Below, one piece after another: positions 10,937-19,970 of a stretch of DNA of 64,000 nucleotides. The first letter of the stretch is position 1; each line of letters starts with the position of its first letter. The translations under genes and the position numbers were made by a program. A model generated the notes under the pieces. The model ran no database searches, had not been told where the DNA came from, and saw only the letters and a list, made by a program, of their open reading frames with translations. The DNA lies in contig BJHQ01000001.1 in assembly GCA_014193115.1 (NCBI GenBank), forward strand, positions 768,107 to 832,106, written 5' to 3'. The stretch is from Planctomycetota bacterium (GTDB taxonomy: Bacteria; Planctomycetota; UBA11346).

Positions 10937-13900
10937 TCATGGGTTGCTGCCGGCGGCAGGGGACAGATCGATGGTGATGGTGGCGCCAGGCAGCGGCACC
11001 ACGAGGCGGCGCTGACCACCGGTTTGCACGAATCGTTCGCTGCCGTCGGGGAGTTTGTCCCAACCGGCATCCACGGCCAATCGCAGGCCCAGATAGGCGG
11101 AGCGCATTTCCGGGTCCAGCGCCAGTCGGTTTGCGGCACGGGCGGCGTCGGGACTGTCGCCCCAGCTGCCGCCGCGGGCGACCCGTTGGCCCTCGCTTCG
11201 ACCGACATGGTCGACGGCGCCGCCGGTGGGATAGGTCGCATAGCCATCCTGGCACCACTCCCACACATTGCCACGCAGGTCGAACAGCCCATGGGCGTTG
11301 GGATAGCGGCCCGCGACCTCGCGGGTCGAGCCGCGACTGTTGTAGGAGGTCCAGGCGTACTTATCGACGGCCGGGTCCTCGACGCGTCCGGCCCAGAGTC
11401 CGGACTGGCCGGCCCGGCAGGCGATCTCCCACTCGGCCTCGGTCGGCAAGCGCGCGGGCAGATCGGGCTTCACCGCCTTCAGGCGAGTCGTGAAGGCCTG
11501 GGCGTCCGTCCAGGAAATCCGTTCGACCGGTCGTAGCGGTCCTGCGAAACGGCTGGGGTTTGACCGGATAACGGCCGACCACAAGGCCTGGGTGGTCTCG
11601 GTCTCGGCCAGCCACAGGCCGCGGCCCAGGGTCATCTGGACCTGGACCTCGTCGCGATCACCGGACTCAGCCTTGGACGATCCGATCAGCCCGCTGCCCG
11701 GTGCGATCCAGCGCAGGCGGACGATCTGGCCAGCGATATCGGCGGCTGCCCAGGGCCCCCAGGCATCGCGCCCCCGGCTATTCGCCCACGGTGTCGGCGG
11801 TCCCGCCAAGGCGCTGATCCTGGCGGCGGCGGCGCGCTGGTCGTCCCCGTCGCTGCCGACCAGCTCGACCAGGCGGCGCAGCTTCGCTTCGTGGTCGGCG
11901 AGGGCCGCGTCAGAAAGCAGGCGGGCGGTCTGCAGCGAAGCCAGGATCTTGGTCAGGGAACCCACCTCGTCCAACTTTGCGAGCCGCCGACGATAGACCG
12001 GATCGTCGTCGCCGACCAGCACTTTCAGGTCGCCGAGCCGGCGCGCGGCATCGGCCGGGATCGGCGTCCCTGGCCTGTCGAGTGGCGCCAGGTCCTTGGT
12101 CAGCGAGCGGATGGTCTCGACCTTGCTGCGCCAGCGCTTCACATCGGCATCGTCGCTGCCCACCAGGGTCTCGTAGCGTGAAAACAGGGCGTCCACGTCT
12201 TCGGGGAAGCCGCGACCCTGGTCGAGCCGGATCAGCACCGCAGCCAGCCGATCGAGCTCGGCCACCTTGCTCCGCCAACGTTGGGCGTCGGGATCGGCAT
12301 CGCCCACATCCTGGACCAGCCGATCGAGGGCGTCGCGTTCGGGTTTGCCCACTGAACGGGCGCTGTCGAGCACCGCAGCCAGCCCGGAACGCAGGTCGGC
12401 AATCCGCTTGGCTTCGCCAGCCAGGCGTTTTTCAGCGGATTCGCGGGCCGCCGGATCGAGCCCACCCAAAGCCGAGAACCGCTTGAGGGCCGTCGCCAGG
12501 CTCTGCTGCTGGCTGGCGGGCAGCGGTTCGCGGCGGGCTGGAGCGAGCGGTTCCAGCTGCTCGCGCAGCTGCTCGTGCAGGCCGCGGCTGGCCCGGACGG
12601 TCTCTTCCCAGGCGATGACGTCGGCATCGCCGGGTTGGGCGAGCGCCTTCAGCCGTGCGACCCGCTCGCCGATGGGGGCGGTCTGGGCGACGCGCAGGGC
12701 CGGTTCCGCCCCGTTCCTTCCCAGAGCTGAAAAAATGTCAGACAAAGCCGTGCGTTCCGCAGCAATGGAGTCCTGGGACGCCTTCACTTTGGCGTTCCAT
12801 ACCTTCAAGTCGGCATCATCGGCCGGGACCAGGCCGACATACAGGGCCAGGTCGCCGGCGCTGGCGGCGATTGCCGGCAGCGGCACCACCGATTCATTGC
12901 CCAAGGTGCGGGTGATGCGTTCGCGCAGGTCCGCGAGCAGCCTGGCCGCCTTGCCCAGTGAGTTCTTCCACGGCGTGAGCCGAGGGTCGGTGGAACGCAG
13001 CCGTTCCAGGCCCGCGATGGCGTCGAGGGCGTCCTGGCGGACCTGCTCGGTGATCTTGGCGTCAACCGCATCGAGGGGCGCCAGCTTCGCGAACAGTCCG
13101 GAAATCCGGGAGTCGAAATCCGCCAGACCCTTGCGCCACCGGATCAGCGCCGGGTCATCGCCGGCCACGATCGCGGCCAGGCGGTCAGCGTCGCCGCCGA
13201 TGGCGGCCCGGGTCGAAGCGTCCAGGGTGCCTTGGTCAATGGCCGAAGCCAAAGCCGCACGCAGGCGTTTTTCATCATCCGCCAAATCTTCGAGGATCTT
13301 GCGCCAGCGCGTGCCGTCTCGATCGCTGGGACCGACCAGGGATTCGTACTCTTTCAGGCTCGACTCACCGGACCTGCGCTTGGCCGCATCGACCGCGCCG
13401 GCATCGAGCTGGGCGGCGAGGGCCTCGGCCAAGGTCCTGGCCTTGGCCGATTTGTCCGCCACCTGGCGATACAGCGCGTCCTTGTCCGGGGCTTCCACCG
13501 CCTTGGCATAGTCCGCCAGCAAGGCATCGAGATTCGCCGGCACCGGCACCGGATTGGCTGCGAACTGGGCCAGGATCGGCTTGATCTGGGACAGGGCTTT
13601 CTCCTGCACCAGGGCCTTTTCCGACTTGGCGGTGGCAGCGGCGATGCCTTCGGCCTTCGATTGCTCGGACAGGTACCAGAAGGCCCCTCCACCAGCTGCG
13701 ACGGCGATGCCCGCGGCAGCGGCGAGCGACACCAGGTTCCGCTGGAACCAGTTCATCTGCTCGCGTTTGGCCTCGTCGGCGCCGGTCCCCAGCTTGAAAT
13801 TGGCCAACGCCGATTTCAGCATCGCGCCGGTCCTGATCGCCTCCAGGTCGCGGACCAGCTCTTCCGCCGTCTGGTAGCGGTTCTCCGGCTTTTTCTGGAG

Positions 13901-15421
13901 ACATTTCAGCACCACCGCCTGGACCTCGTCGGTCAGGTCGGGGTTGAGCTTCTTGGGCAGCTCGGGCTCTTCGTAGCAATGCTGGTAGATCAGGGCGTTG
14001 GGCGTCGTGCCTTTGAACGGCTTTTCGAAGGTCGCCAGCTCATAGAACACCACGCCGAGCGAATACAGGTCGCTGCGTTGATCGATGCTCGATTCGCCGC
14101 GGCCCTGTTCCGGACTGACATAGGCCGGCGTGCCCACCGCCTGGCCGGTCATGGTCAGATTGTGCTCGCCCATGATCTTGACGATGCCGAAGTCGGTGAT
14201 CTTGACCAAGCCGTCCTTGGTCACCATCAGGTTGGGCGGTTTGATATCGCGATGGACGACTCCGTGGCGGCCGGCCTCGGCCAGGCCTTTCGCGGCCTGG
14301 ATCACGTAATTCACGCACTCGTCATTGGTGAACCGTTTGGCGCTGTCCTTGCGATCCTTCAGGATGTCGTAGAGGTCGGTGCCCTGGACGAATTCCATGG
14401 CGTAGAAGTGATTGCCCTCGTGCTCGCCGACTGCGTACACCGAGACCACATGCGGGCTCGACAGCATCGACGAGGTCCGCGCCTCCAGCTGGAATCGCTG
14501 GAGCAGGCGGTGGTCGGCGGCCAGATTCGGCGGCAGCACCTTGATCGCGACCCGGCGCTTCAAGGACCGCTGCTTGGCGCGATAGACCGCACCCATGCCG
14601 CCTTCGCCGAGGATGCCGCCCAGGTCGAAATCTCCCCAGGTCTGGCCGGTGAACGGACCTTTGCGGCCTTCGAGGTGCCAGGCGTCGTCGAAGCTCACCG
14701 ACGTGCCGGTGCCGGTGCGCGGCTTGCCGCCCGGCATGGTCGTGGCGGGGGTCGGAGTCGCGCCGCCGGCGGCAATGGTCAGCGGGGTGCGCTTGCCGGT
14801 CTGATGGGCTCCGATCGTGATCGGGGTGCGTTCGCGACCGACTTCCAAGGTCGCTTCGCGTCCAGTAATCCCAGTGGCCGGCGTGTCATTGAGGGTCGCC
14901 TCGCGCCCGGTCAGTCCGGGTGGCGGGGTCGCCAGGGTCGCCTCGCGTCCAGTGATCCCCGGTGGCGGGGTCGCCAAGGTCGCCTCGCGCCCGGTGATCC
15001 CGTGCGGTGGGGTGGCCAGCGTGGCCTCCCGTCCGGTCAGCCCCGGCGGCGGGGTCGCCAGAGTCGATTCCCGGCCAGTCACCGCCTGGTGACCGGAAGC
15101 CGCGTGTGTTTCAGGTGACTCGGCGCCGCCGCCCGCTCCGAGGGTCGCCTCCCGGCCGGTCACAGGCGCTGCGGCCTTGGTCGGTGGTCGTCCACCCGGG
15201 AACCGGTCGAAGGTCTGTAGCGTCACTTCGCGACTGATGGTGCGCGCCTTGCTGGCTTCTCCAGGTTTGCGCGGCGGGACGATGACCGTCGATTCCGAGC
15301 TGGTTCCCTCAGGTAAAACCGGTACTTGCGCGGTGTCGGCGGATTCGGCGGCGGCGCTGGCAGGTGCACCCAGCAGGGTCTCGTCATCGCCACGGATCGG
15401 TGTCGGCTGCTGCTCGGTCAC
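10937..15421 (-). CDS. Ser/Thr protein kinase with C-terminal FGE-sulfatase domain
   Basis: The chosen start is GTG at 15421, preceded by GAGGGGGA; an ATG at 15496 would add 25 residues without a good ribosome site. Order from the N-terminus: a low-complexity segment with nine RE(A/S/V)TL motifs (residues about 63-192); a Hanks-type kinase domain (about 265-530) with GEGGMGAVY, VAIK, HRDIKPPN and DFG; a membrane segment (about 560-582); a long helical Ala/Leu/Asp-rich region with repeated (S/G)(D/P)DxDxxxWR motifs (about 600-1200); and a formylglycine-generating-enzyme-like fold (about 1234-1488) with RLPTEAEWEIACRAG, GNVWEWCQD and RVARGGSWGD. The FGE-like fold in such kinases is usually a ligand-binding or unknown extracytoplasmic module rather than a proven enzyme. 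It probably senses an external signal and phosphorylates cytoplasmic targets or its own N-terminus. It is coupled to the giant repeat gene downstream. Confidence 0.9.
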   Translation of the reverse strand: MTEQQPTPIRGDDETLLGAPASAAAESADTAQVPVLPEGTSSESTVIVPPRKPGEASKARTISREVTLQTFDRFPGGRPPTKAAAPVTGREATLGAGGGAESPETHAASGHQAVTGRESTLATPPPGLTGREATLATPPHGITGREATLATPPPGITGREATLATPPPGLTGREATLNDTPATGITGREATLEVGRERTPITIGAHQTGKRTPLTIAAGGATPTPATTMPGGKPRTGTGTSVSFDDAWHLEGRKGPFTGQTWGDFDLGGILGEGGMGAVYRAKQRSLKRRVAIKVLPPNLAADHRLLQRFQLEARTSSMLSSPHVVSVYAVGEHEGNHFYAMEFVQGTDLYDILKDRKDSAKRFTNDECVNYVIQAAKGLAEAGRHGVVHRDIKPPNLMVTKDGLVKITDFGIVKIMGEHNLTMTGQAVGTPAYVSPEQGRGESSIDQRSDLYSLGVVFYELATFEKPFKGTTPNALIYQHCYEEPELPKKLNPDLTDEVQAVVLKCLQKKPENRYQTAEELVRDLEAIRTGAMLKSALANFKLGTGADEAKREQMNWFQRNLVSLAAAAGIAVAAGGGAFWYLSEQSKAEGIAAATAKSEKALVQEKALSQIKPILAQFAANPVPVPANLDALLADYAKAVEAPDKDALYRQVADKSAKARTLAEALAAQLDAGAVDAAKRRSGESSLKEYESLVGPSDRDGTRWRKILEDLADDEKRLRAALASAIDQGTLDASTRAAIGGDADRLAAIVAGDDPALIRWRKGLADFDSRISGLFAKLAPLDAVDAKITEQVRQDALDAIAGLERLRSTDPRLTPWKNSLGKAARLLADLRERITRTLGNESVVPLPAIAASAGDLALYVGLVPADDADLKVWNAKVKASQDSIAAERTALSDIFSALGRNGAEPALRVAQTAPIGERVARLKALAQPGDADVIAWEETVRASRGLHEQLREQLEPLAPARREPLPASQQQSLATALKRFSALGGLDPAARESAEKRLAGEAKRIADLRSGLAAVLDSARSVGKPERDALDRLVQDVGDADPDAQRWRSKVAELDRLAAVLIRLDQGRGFPEDVDALFSRYETLVGSDDADVKRWRSKVETIRSLTKDLAPLDRPGTPIPADAARRLGDLKVLVGDDDPVYRRRLAKLDEVGSLTKILASLQTARLLSDAALADHEAKLRRLVELVGSDGDDQRAAAARISALAGPPTPWANSRGRDAWGPWAAADIAGQIVRLRWIAPGSGLIGSSKAESGDRDEVQVQMTLGRGLWLAETETTQALWSAVIRSNPSRFAGPLRPVERISWTDAQAFTTRLKAVKPDLPARLPTEAEWEIACRAGQSGLWAGRVEDPAVDKYAWTSYNSRGSTREVAGRYPNAHGLFDLRGNVWEWCQDGYATYPTGGAVDHVGRSEGQRVARGGSWGDSPDAARAANRLALDPEMRSAYLGLRLAVDAGWDKLPDGSERFVQTGGQRRLVVPLPGATITIDLSPAAGSNP
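14843..15163 (-). repeat. In-gene tandem repeat encoding TGREATL-ATPPPG units
   Basis: This part of the kinase gene encodes seven copies of TGRE(A/S)TL, most spaced by the linker ATPPPG plus Ile or Leu. The units are 14 codons (42 bp) in the most regular part. A related SREVTL copy and a DDETLLG motif lie further upstream. Each unit presents one threonine next to acidic and basic residues, as in kinase autophosphorylation sites bound by FHA domains. That function is inferred. Confidence 0.85.
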
Positions 15422-15476
15422 GGGTCCCCCTCGGGCTGATGGCCGCGGATGGCGCCAGGCGCCGGACCGCAGTGCC

Positions 15477-15580
15477 GACTGGCATCTGCATGGCAAGGAA
15501 GAGGAGGTCAGTCAATGAGCGATTTCCCACAAGCCAGTAGAGCATCTCAGCTGTCGCGCACGGCATCGCAGATGCCAGTC
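15477..15580. other. 13-bp perfect inverted repeat with 78-bp spacer, upstream of the kinase gene
   Basis: GACTGGCATCTGC (15477-15489) recurs as its exact reverse complement (15568-15580). The pair sits in the 208-bp gap between xylB and the kinase start, where the kinase promoter must lie. It could be a paired operator or the stem of a leader RNA. Nothing else was recognised in this gap. Confidence 0.5.
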
Positions 15581-15629
15581 CGTGCGTCGCGCAGTGCCTC
15601 GTCGAGCCGTTCGGAGGCCTCTGGCTGGG

Positions 15630-17099
15630 TCAGGCCACGGCGTGGCAATACCCGCGCAGGGCCGGCCACAGGGCGCGGTAGCGGGCCAAGACGCTGCGAT
15701 ACGCCTTCACCCGGCCTTTGTCCGGGGTGTAGCTCGCCTCGATCGGGCCAGGTGCGCAGGCGGTCTTGACCGGCACGCCGCAACAGCCGATCAGGGCCAG
15801 GCGCGCGCCGCCCAGGGCCGGACCGGCGTCGGCGCCGGCGCGTTGGACGATCCGGACGTTGCCGAGATCGGCGAGCATCTGCATCCACACCGCGCTGCGC
15901 GTACCGCCACCGGTGACGGTGGCCTCGGTGACCTTGGTGCCAGCGGAACGGATCAGTTCCAGACTTTCCACCAGGCCGCAGCAGATGCCTTCGAGCACCG
16001 CCCGGGTCAGGTGGGCGCGGCCGTGCAGGCGGGCCAGGCCGACGAAGGCACCGCGGGCCAGCGGATCGCAGAGCGGGGTGCGTTCGCCGGTCAGGTAGGG
16101 CAGGAAGGTCAAACCGTCGCAGCCCAGCGGCGCGGTGCCGGCCTCATCGCACAAAGCGCCGAAATCTGCACCCGGTACCAGCGTGTCGCGGTACCACTGC
16201 AGGCTGCCCGCAGCCGACAGCATGACGCCCATCTGGTGCCATCGGCCGGGGATGGCGTGGCAAAACGTGTGCAGACGGCCGTCTTTTTCGGGGGCGTAGC
16301 CCTTGGTCGTGGTGAACACCACGCCCGAGGTGCCGATGGCGATGGTGGTGAAACCCGGGGTCACGCAGCCGGCTCCGACCGCGCCTGCCGCCTGGTCGCC
16401 GGCGCCACCGACCACCGGCGTGCCCTCGGGGATGCCCAGCTCGGCCGCCGCCGCGGCGGTGACCCGGCCGGCGATCTCGGTGCCTTCGACCAGGCGGCCG
16501 AGGTAGCTCTCGTCGATGTGGCAGGCCGCCAGCAGTTTTTTCGACCAGCGGCGGTTGGCGACATCCATCAGCAGCATGCCGGCGCCGTCGGACATTTCGG
16601 CCACGGCCTCGCCGGTCATCCGCCAGCGCAGGTAGTCCTTGGGCAGCAGGACGGTGCGCACCTGCTTCCACAGCTTGGGCTCGTGACGCTGGACCCACAG
16701 CAGCTTGGGCGCGGTGAAACCGACCAGGGCGCGATTTCCGGTCTCTTTGATCAGGCCTTTGACGGTCTTGTGGAGCAGATCGCACTCCGCCTGGCAGCGA
16801 CCGTCATTCCACAAGATGGCGGGCCGCACCACCTGGCCAGCGCCGTCGAGCAGCACCGCGCCATGCATCTGGCCGCCTATGCCGAGACCTTCGACCGGTT
16901 CGGACGGGCGCTGGGCGAGCACGGCTTTGACCGAGGCCACCACGCCGCGCCACCAGTCGTGGGGATCCTGCTCGCTCCATAGCGGCCGCGGCGTGGACAA
17001 CGGATACTCGGCAGTGGCCGAGGCGAGGATGACGCCATCGCGGCCGACCAGGACGGTCTTGCAGCCGGAGGTGCCGAGGTCGATGCCGATGACGGCCAT
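15630..17099 (-). CDS. xylB: Xylulokinase (FGGY carbohydrate kinase)
   Basis: It phosphorylates D-xylulose to xylulose 5-phosphate with ATP, the step after xylose isomerase. The 489-residue length is normal for the family. The N-terminal FGGY fold begins MAVIGIDLGTSGCKTVLVG, with the phosphate-binding loop DLGTSGCK. A substrate-side segment reads GLGIGGQMHGAVLLD, the GGAGDQAAGAVGAG segment is typical of xylulokinases, and the C-terminal domain has the adenosine motif GGGTRSAVWMQMLAD. xylA lies 0.9 kb away on the other strand, which supports a xylose role over other FGGY kinases. The ppa gene ends only 48 bp upstream, so the two may be cotranscribed. Confidence 0.92.
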   Translation of the reverse strand: MAVIGIDLGTSGCKTVLVGRDGVILASATAEYPLSTPRPLWSEQDPHDWWRGVVASVKAVLAQRPSEPVEGLGIGGQMHGAVLLDGAGQVVRPAILWNDGRCQAECDLLHKTVKGLIKETGNRALVGFTAPKLLWVQRHEPKLWKQVRTVLLPKDYLRWRMTGEAVAEMSDGAGMLLMDVANRRWSKKLLAACHIDESYLGRLVEGTEIAGRVTAAAAAELGIPEGTPVVGGAGDQAAGAVGAGCVTPGFTTIAIGTSGVVFTTTKGYAPEKDGRLHTFCHAIPGRWHQMGVMLSAAGSLQWYRDTLVPGADFGALCDEAGTAPLGCDGLTFLPYLTGERTPLCDPLARGAFVGLARLHGRAHLTRAVLEGICCGLVESLELIRSAGTKVTEATVTGGGTRSAVWMQMLADLGNVRIVQRAGADAGPALGGARLALIGCCGVPVKTACAPGPIEASYTPDKGRVKAYRSVLARYRALWPALRGYCHAVA

Positions 17100-17147
17100 G
17101 GAGGATTCCTGGAAGATGGTTGGAAGCGGCGATCTTGAGCGGCGTGT

Positions 17148-17873
17148 TCAGGCCGGGCTCGGGTCCGGTTCGTGTTCTCCGCCGTTCTTGGCCTGTCCAT
17201 TGCCGTTCTTGACCGCGGCCTGGCCTTTGCGCCACGACGAGGTCGCTTGCGGCGGCGGGATGGTCTGGCTGAGGCCGGTGCCGCGGATGATCTTGACCTT
17301 GGCCTTGCGGCCTTTGGCGGTCGGATTGTTCCAGCGATCGATCAGGCCGGCTTTCAGGTCCTTATAGCGCTGGATGCATTCACCGATGACCTTGTGGGCG
17401 ACCAGGCGGTCCTCCCAGCCATAGGTGTCGGATTTCTTTCCTTCGAGATCCTTGTAAATATTGAAGAAATAGTCGACTTCGGCCAGGTAATGGCTGGGCA
17501 GGTGCTGGAGGCCGTGGACATCGCGCATCCGCGGGTCCTTCATCGGCACCGCCAGGATCTTGTGGTCGAGGCCGGCGTCGTCGCGCATGATCAGCACGCC
17601 GAGCGGACGGACCTCGATCAGGCAGCCGGTGAACGTCGGCTGCTCGACGATCACCACCACGTCGAGGGGGTCGCCGTCCTCAGAGTGGGTCTGAGGCACG
17701 AACCCGTAGGCGCCGGGATAGTGGACCGGCGAATACAGCGTGCGATCGAGCCGGAAAACGTTCAATTCCTTGTCATATTCGTACTTGTTCGACGAGCCCT
17801 TGGGGATTTCGATGACCGCGTTGATCACCGTCGGAAGGTCGGGTCCGGCGGGCAGTTCGAGGTAGTTGGGCAT
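17148..17873 (-). CDS. ppa: Inorganic pyrophosphatase (family I)
   Basis: It hydrolyses pyrophosphate to two phosphates in the cytoplasm and pulls biosynthetic reactions forward. The family I signature DGDPLDVVVI with its metal-binding aspartates is present, as are KYEYDKE, YPGAYGFVPQT and the Lys/Arg-rich active-site segment. The chosen ATG at 17873 follows AGAGGA at good spacing; an ATG 45 bp upstream has no such site. At 241 residues it is longer than the usual 175-200. The extra length is a basic, Gly/Asn-rich C-terminal tail (after KVKIIRGTG) of unknown function. It is divergent from xylA, with a 144-bp gap that must hold both promoters. Confidence 0.93.
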   Translation of the reverse strand: MPNYLELPAGPDLPTVINAVIEIPKGSSNKYEYDKELNVFRLDRTLYSPVHYPGAYGFVPQTHSEDGDPLDVVVIVEQPTFTGCLIEVRPLGVLIMRDDAGLDHKILAVPMKDPRMRDVHGLQHLPSHYLAEVDYFFNIYKDLEGKKSDTYGWEDRLVAHKVIGECIQRYKDLKAGLIDRWNNPTAKGRKAKVKIIRGTGLSQTIPPPQATSSWRKGQAAVKNGNGQAKNGGEHEPDPSPA

Positions 17874-18017
17874 GGGTTCCTCTGTGGTCGCGGGGAACCT
17901 AGACCGGGTCTGCGGCACGGGGAAGGGGCTGCCGCGGAGTGCTGCCTTGGCTGGACGGCGCCGGCCCTACCCTGTGATCTTCCTCTTCACCACCCGACAC
18001 CCGCCCGGAGCCCCGAC

Positions 18018-19340
18018 ATGGCCCTCACTTCGTGGTTCGACGCCATTCCCGCCATCACCTACGAAGGACCTGAGACGGATAATCCGTTCGCCTTCCGCTG
18101 GTACCAGCCCGACGAGAAGATCCTCGGCAAGCCGATGAAGGACTGGATGCGCAACGCGGTGTGCTATTGGCATACCTTCCGCGGCGTCGCCCTGGACATC
18201 TTCGGACCCGGCACCCTCGCCCGGCCCTGGGAAGACGGCAGCAACAGCCTCGACATGGCGCTGAAGCGCACCGACGTGGTGTTCGATTTCCTGACCCGGC
18301 TTGGCGTCGAGTATTATTGTTTCCACGACCGCGATGTGGCCCCCGAAGGCGCCAATCTGGCCGAGACCAACCGCAACCTGTGGGCGGTGGCAGAAAAGCT
18401 CAAACAGCTCCAGGCCGCGACCAAGGTCAAGCTGCTGTGGGGCACGGCCAACATGTTCAGCCACCCCCGGTTCAGCCAGGGTGCGGCCACCAGCCCCAAT
18501 GCCGACGTCTTCGCCTACTGCGCCAACTCGGTGAAGGAGATGCTCGACGTCAGCAAGCACCTGGGCGGTGAGAACTACGTGTTCTGGGGCGGCCGCGAAG
18601 GCTACAACACCCTGCTCAACACCGACTTGAAGCGCGAGCAGGACCACGTCGCGACGTTCTTCCACCTGGCCGTCGAATATGCCAAGAAGATAGGCTTCAA
18701 AGGCCAGTTCCTGATCGAGCCGAAGGCCTGCGAACCGACCAAGCACCAGTACGATTTCGACGCCGCGACCGTCCTCGGCTTCCTGCGCAAGCACGACCTG
18801 ATCGACCATTTCAAGCTCAACATCGAGCAGAACCACGCCACCTTGGCCGGGCACGATTTCTGCCACGAGCTGGCGGTATGCGCCGCAGAAGGCAAACTCG
18901 GCTCGATCGACAGCAACCGCGGCGACGTGATGAACGGCTGGGACACCGACCAGTTCCCCAACGACTACCGCGAATGCGCCCAGGCCTGGACCATCATCCT
19001 CGCCAACAAGAACGGACTTGGTACCGGTGGCCTGAACTACGACGCCAAGGTCCGCCGCGACAGCTACGACCTGGAGGACATGTTCCACGCCCACATCTGC
19101 GGCATCGATACCTGGGCCCGCGGCCTGCGCATCGCCGCCAAGATCATCGAAGGCAAGAAACTGGCGAAGTTCGTCAAGACGCGCTACGCCAGCTATGACA
19201 AGGGCATCGGCAAGGAGATCGAATCGGGCACCACCGATTTCGAAAAACTCCAGGCCTACATCCTGCGCAAGGGCGAAGTCGCCCCCAACGCCAGCGCCCG
19301 CCAGGAATACCTCGAGAACCTGTTCAACGGGTATTGCTAG
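18018..19340 (+). CDS. xylA: Xylose isomerase
   Basis: It interconverts D-xylose and D-xylulose (and glucose and fructose) with two divalent metals. The protein is 440 residues, the usual length of the longer class II enzymes. The start at 18018 (MALTSWFDAIP) follows GGAG 8-9 nt upstream; the frame is open further upstream only because it runs antisense through ppa. Diagnostic segments are VEYYCFHDRDVAPEG with catalytic His and Asp, FLIEPKACEPTKHQYDFD with metal-binding Glu and Lys, NIEQNHATLAGHDFCHEL, and SIDSNRGD. Together with xylB it gives entry to the pentose phosphate pathway, whose gnd and transaldolase-like genes are also in this window. Confidence 0.96.
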   Translation: MALTSWFDAIPAITYEGPETDNPFAFRWYQPDEKILGKPMKDWMRNAVCYWHTFRGVALDIFGPGTLARPWEDGSNSLDMALKRTDVVFDFLTRLGVEYYCFHDRDVAPEGANLAETNRNLWAVAEKLKQLQAATKVKLLWGTANMFSHPRFSQGAATSPNADVFAYCANSVKEMLDVSKHLGGENYVFWGGREGYNTLLNTDLKREQDHVATFFHLAVEYAKKIGFKGQFLIEPKACEPTKHQYDFDAATVLGFLRKHDLIDHFKLNIEQNHATLAGHDFCHELAVCAAEGKLGSIDSNRGDVMNGWDTDQFPNDYRECAQAWTIILANKNGLGTGGLNYDAKVRRDSYDLEDMFHAHICGIDTWARGLRIAAKIIEGKKLAKFVKTRYASYDKGIGKEIESGTTDFEKLQAYILRKGEVAPNASARQEYLENLFNGYC

Positions 19341-19346
19341 TTTACC

Positions 19347-19530
19347 TGGGGGCTTCCGCCCCCACGGACTTGGTCGGCGCTCGTTTTCCTACGGAAAACG
19401 TGGGCGCATCGCCTCCGGCGATTTTCTGCGCCCACCTCGCCTCGGGCGGCCGCTCCCCATCGCGTTCGCGATGGGGACCCCTTTCCCTTCATGGGGGCTT
19501 CGCCGGCTTCGCCCCCACGGCCCTGCGGGC
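19347..19530. repeat. Cluster of GC hairpins after xylA
   Basis: Several back-to-back inverted repeats lie here. TGGGGGC-TTCC-GCCCCCA is at 19347-19364. CGTTTTCC-TAC-GGAAAACG is at 19382-19400. CCCCATCGCG-TT-CGCGATGGGG, with a perfect 10-bp stem, is at 19455-19476. A second TGGGGGC...GCCCCCA pair is at about 19491-19520. No T-run follows the first stem, so simple intrinsic termination is not clear. The cluster may stabilise xylA mRNA or act as a mobile hairpin element. The rest of 19341-19650 shows no gene. Confidence 0.6.
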
Positions 19531-19655
19531 AACTGTTCCGCTCCGCTCCGCGCTCAACGCCTGTTTTCCAGAGGCGCTCGTTTTTCTACATGGCTGCTGA
19601 ACCGGTGTAACCAACCGCCGGGATCGCGGCCGTCCCGGCCGCTCCTCGGGCCTGA

Positions 19656-19820
19656 TGCCTGGACGCCGCCGCTGAGCTGCTGCTGACCACCGACCACACG
19701 CTTGCCGTGATCGCAGCGCACATTGGGTACAGCGATGCGTCCCACCTCAGCCGCCGCTTCAAGTGGTCCACCGGACTGGCGCCGTCCGAGTACCGGATGC
19801 GTTTCCAGCTTCCAGGATGA
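19656..19820 (+). pseudogene. AraC-family regulator remnant (C-terminal helix-turn-helix only)
   Basis: About 50 codons ending at TGA 19818-19820 encode the second helix-turn-helix of an AraC/XylS regulator, including AVIAAHIGYSDASHLSRRFK and TGLAPSEYRMRF. An in-frame stop at 19653 closes the frame, and no start codon or N-terminal domain is visible. This is what is left of a deleted regulator between xylA and fba. It may once have controlled one of them. Confidence 0.7.
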
Positions 19821-19970
19821 CCGGCTTCCGGGATGACAGGCTGCCCACGCCTGGCGCAGCGCATCGGTGTGGCTGGTCTGCTGCGCCACCGACCAGGGCG
19901 CCGCTCTGGCCAGTCTGGCGCCGGCCATAGGCTCACGAACGCCACGAACCCGATCACCCCCGGACACTTC

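Noticed and set aside
15515..15769. Plus-strand frame (MSDFPQASRASQ...) with a strong GAGGAGGT ribosome site
   Set aside because: It runs antisense into the 3' end of xylB and encodes low-complexity Arg/Ser sequence. The ribosome-like motif alone is not enough.
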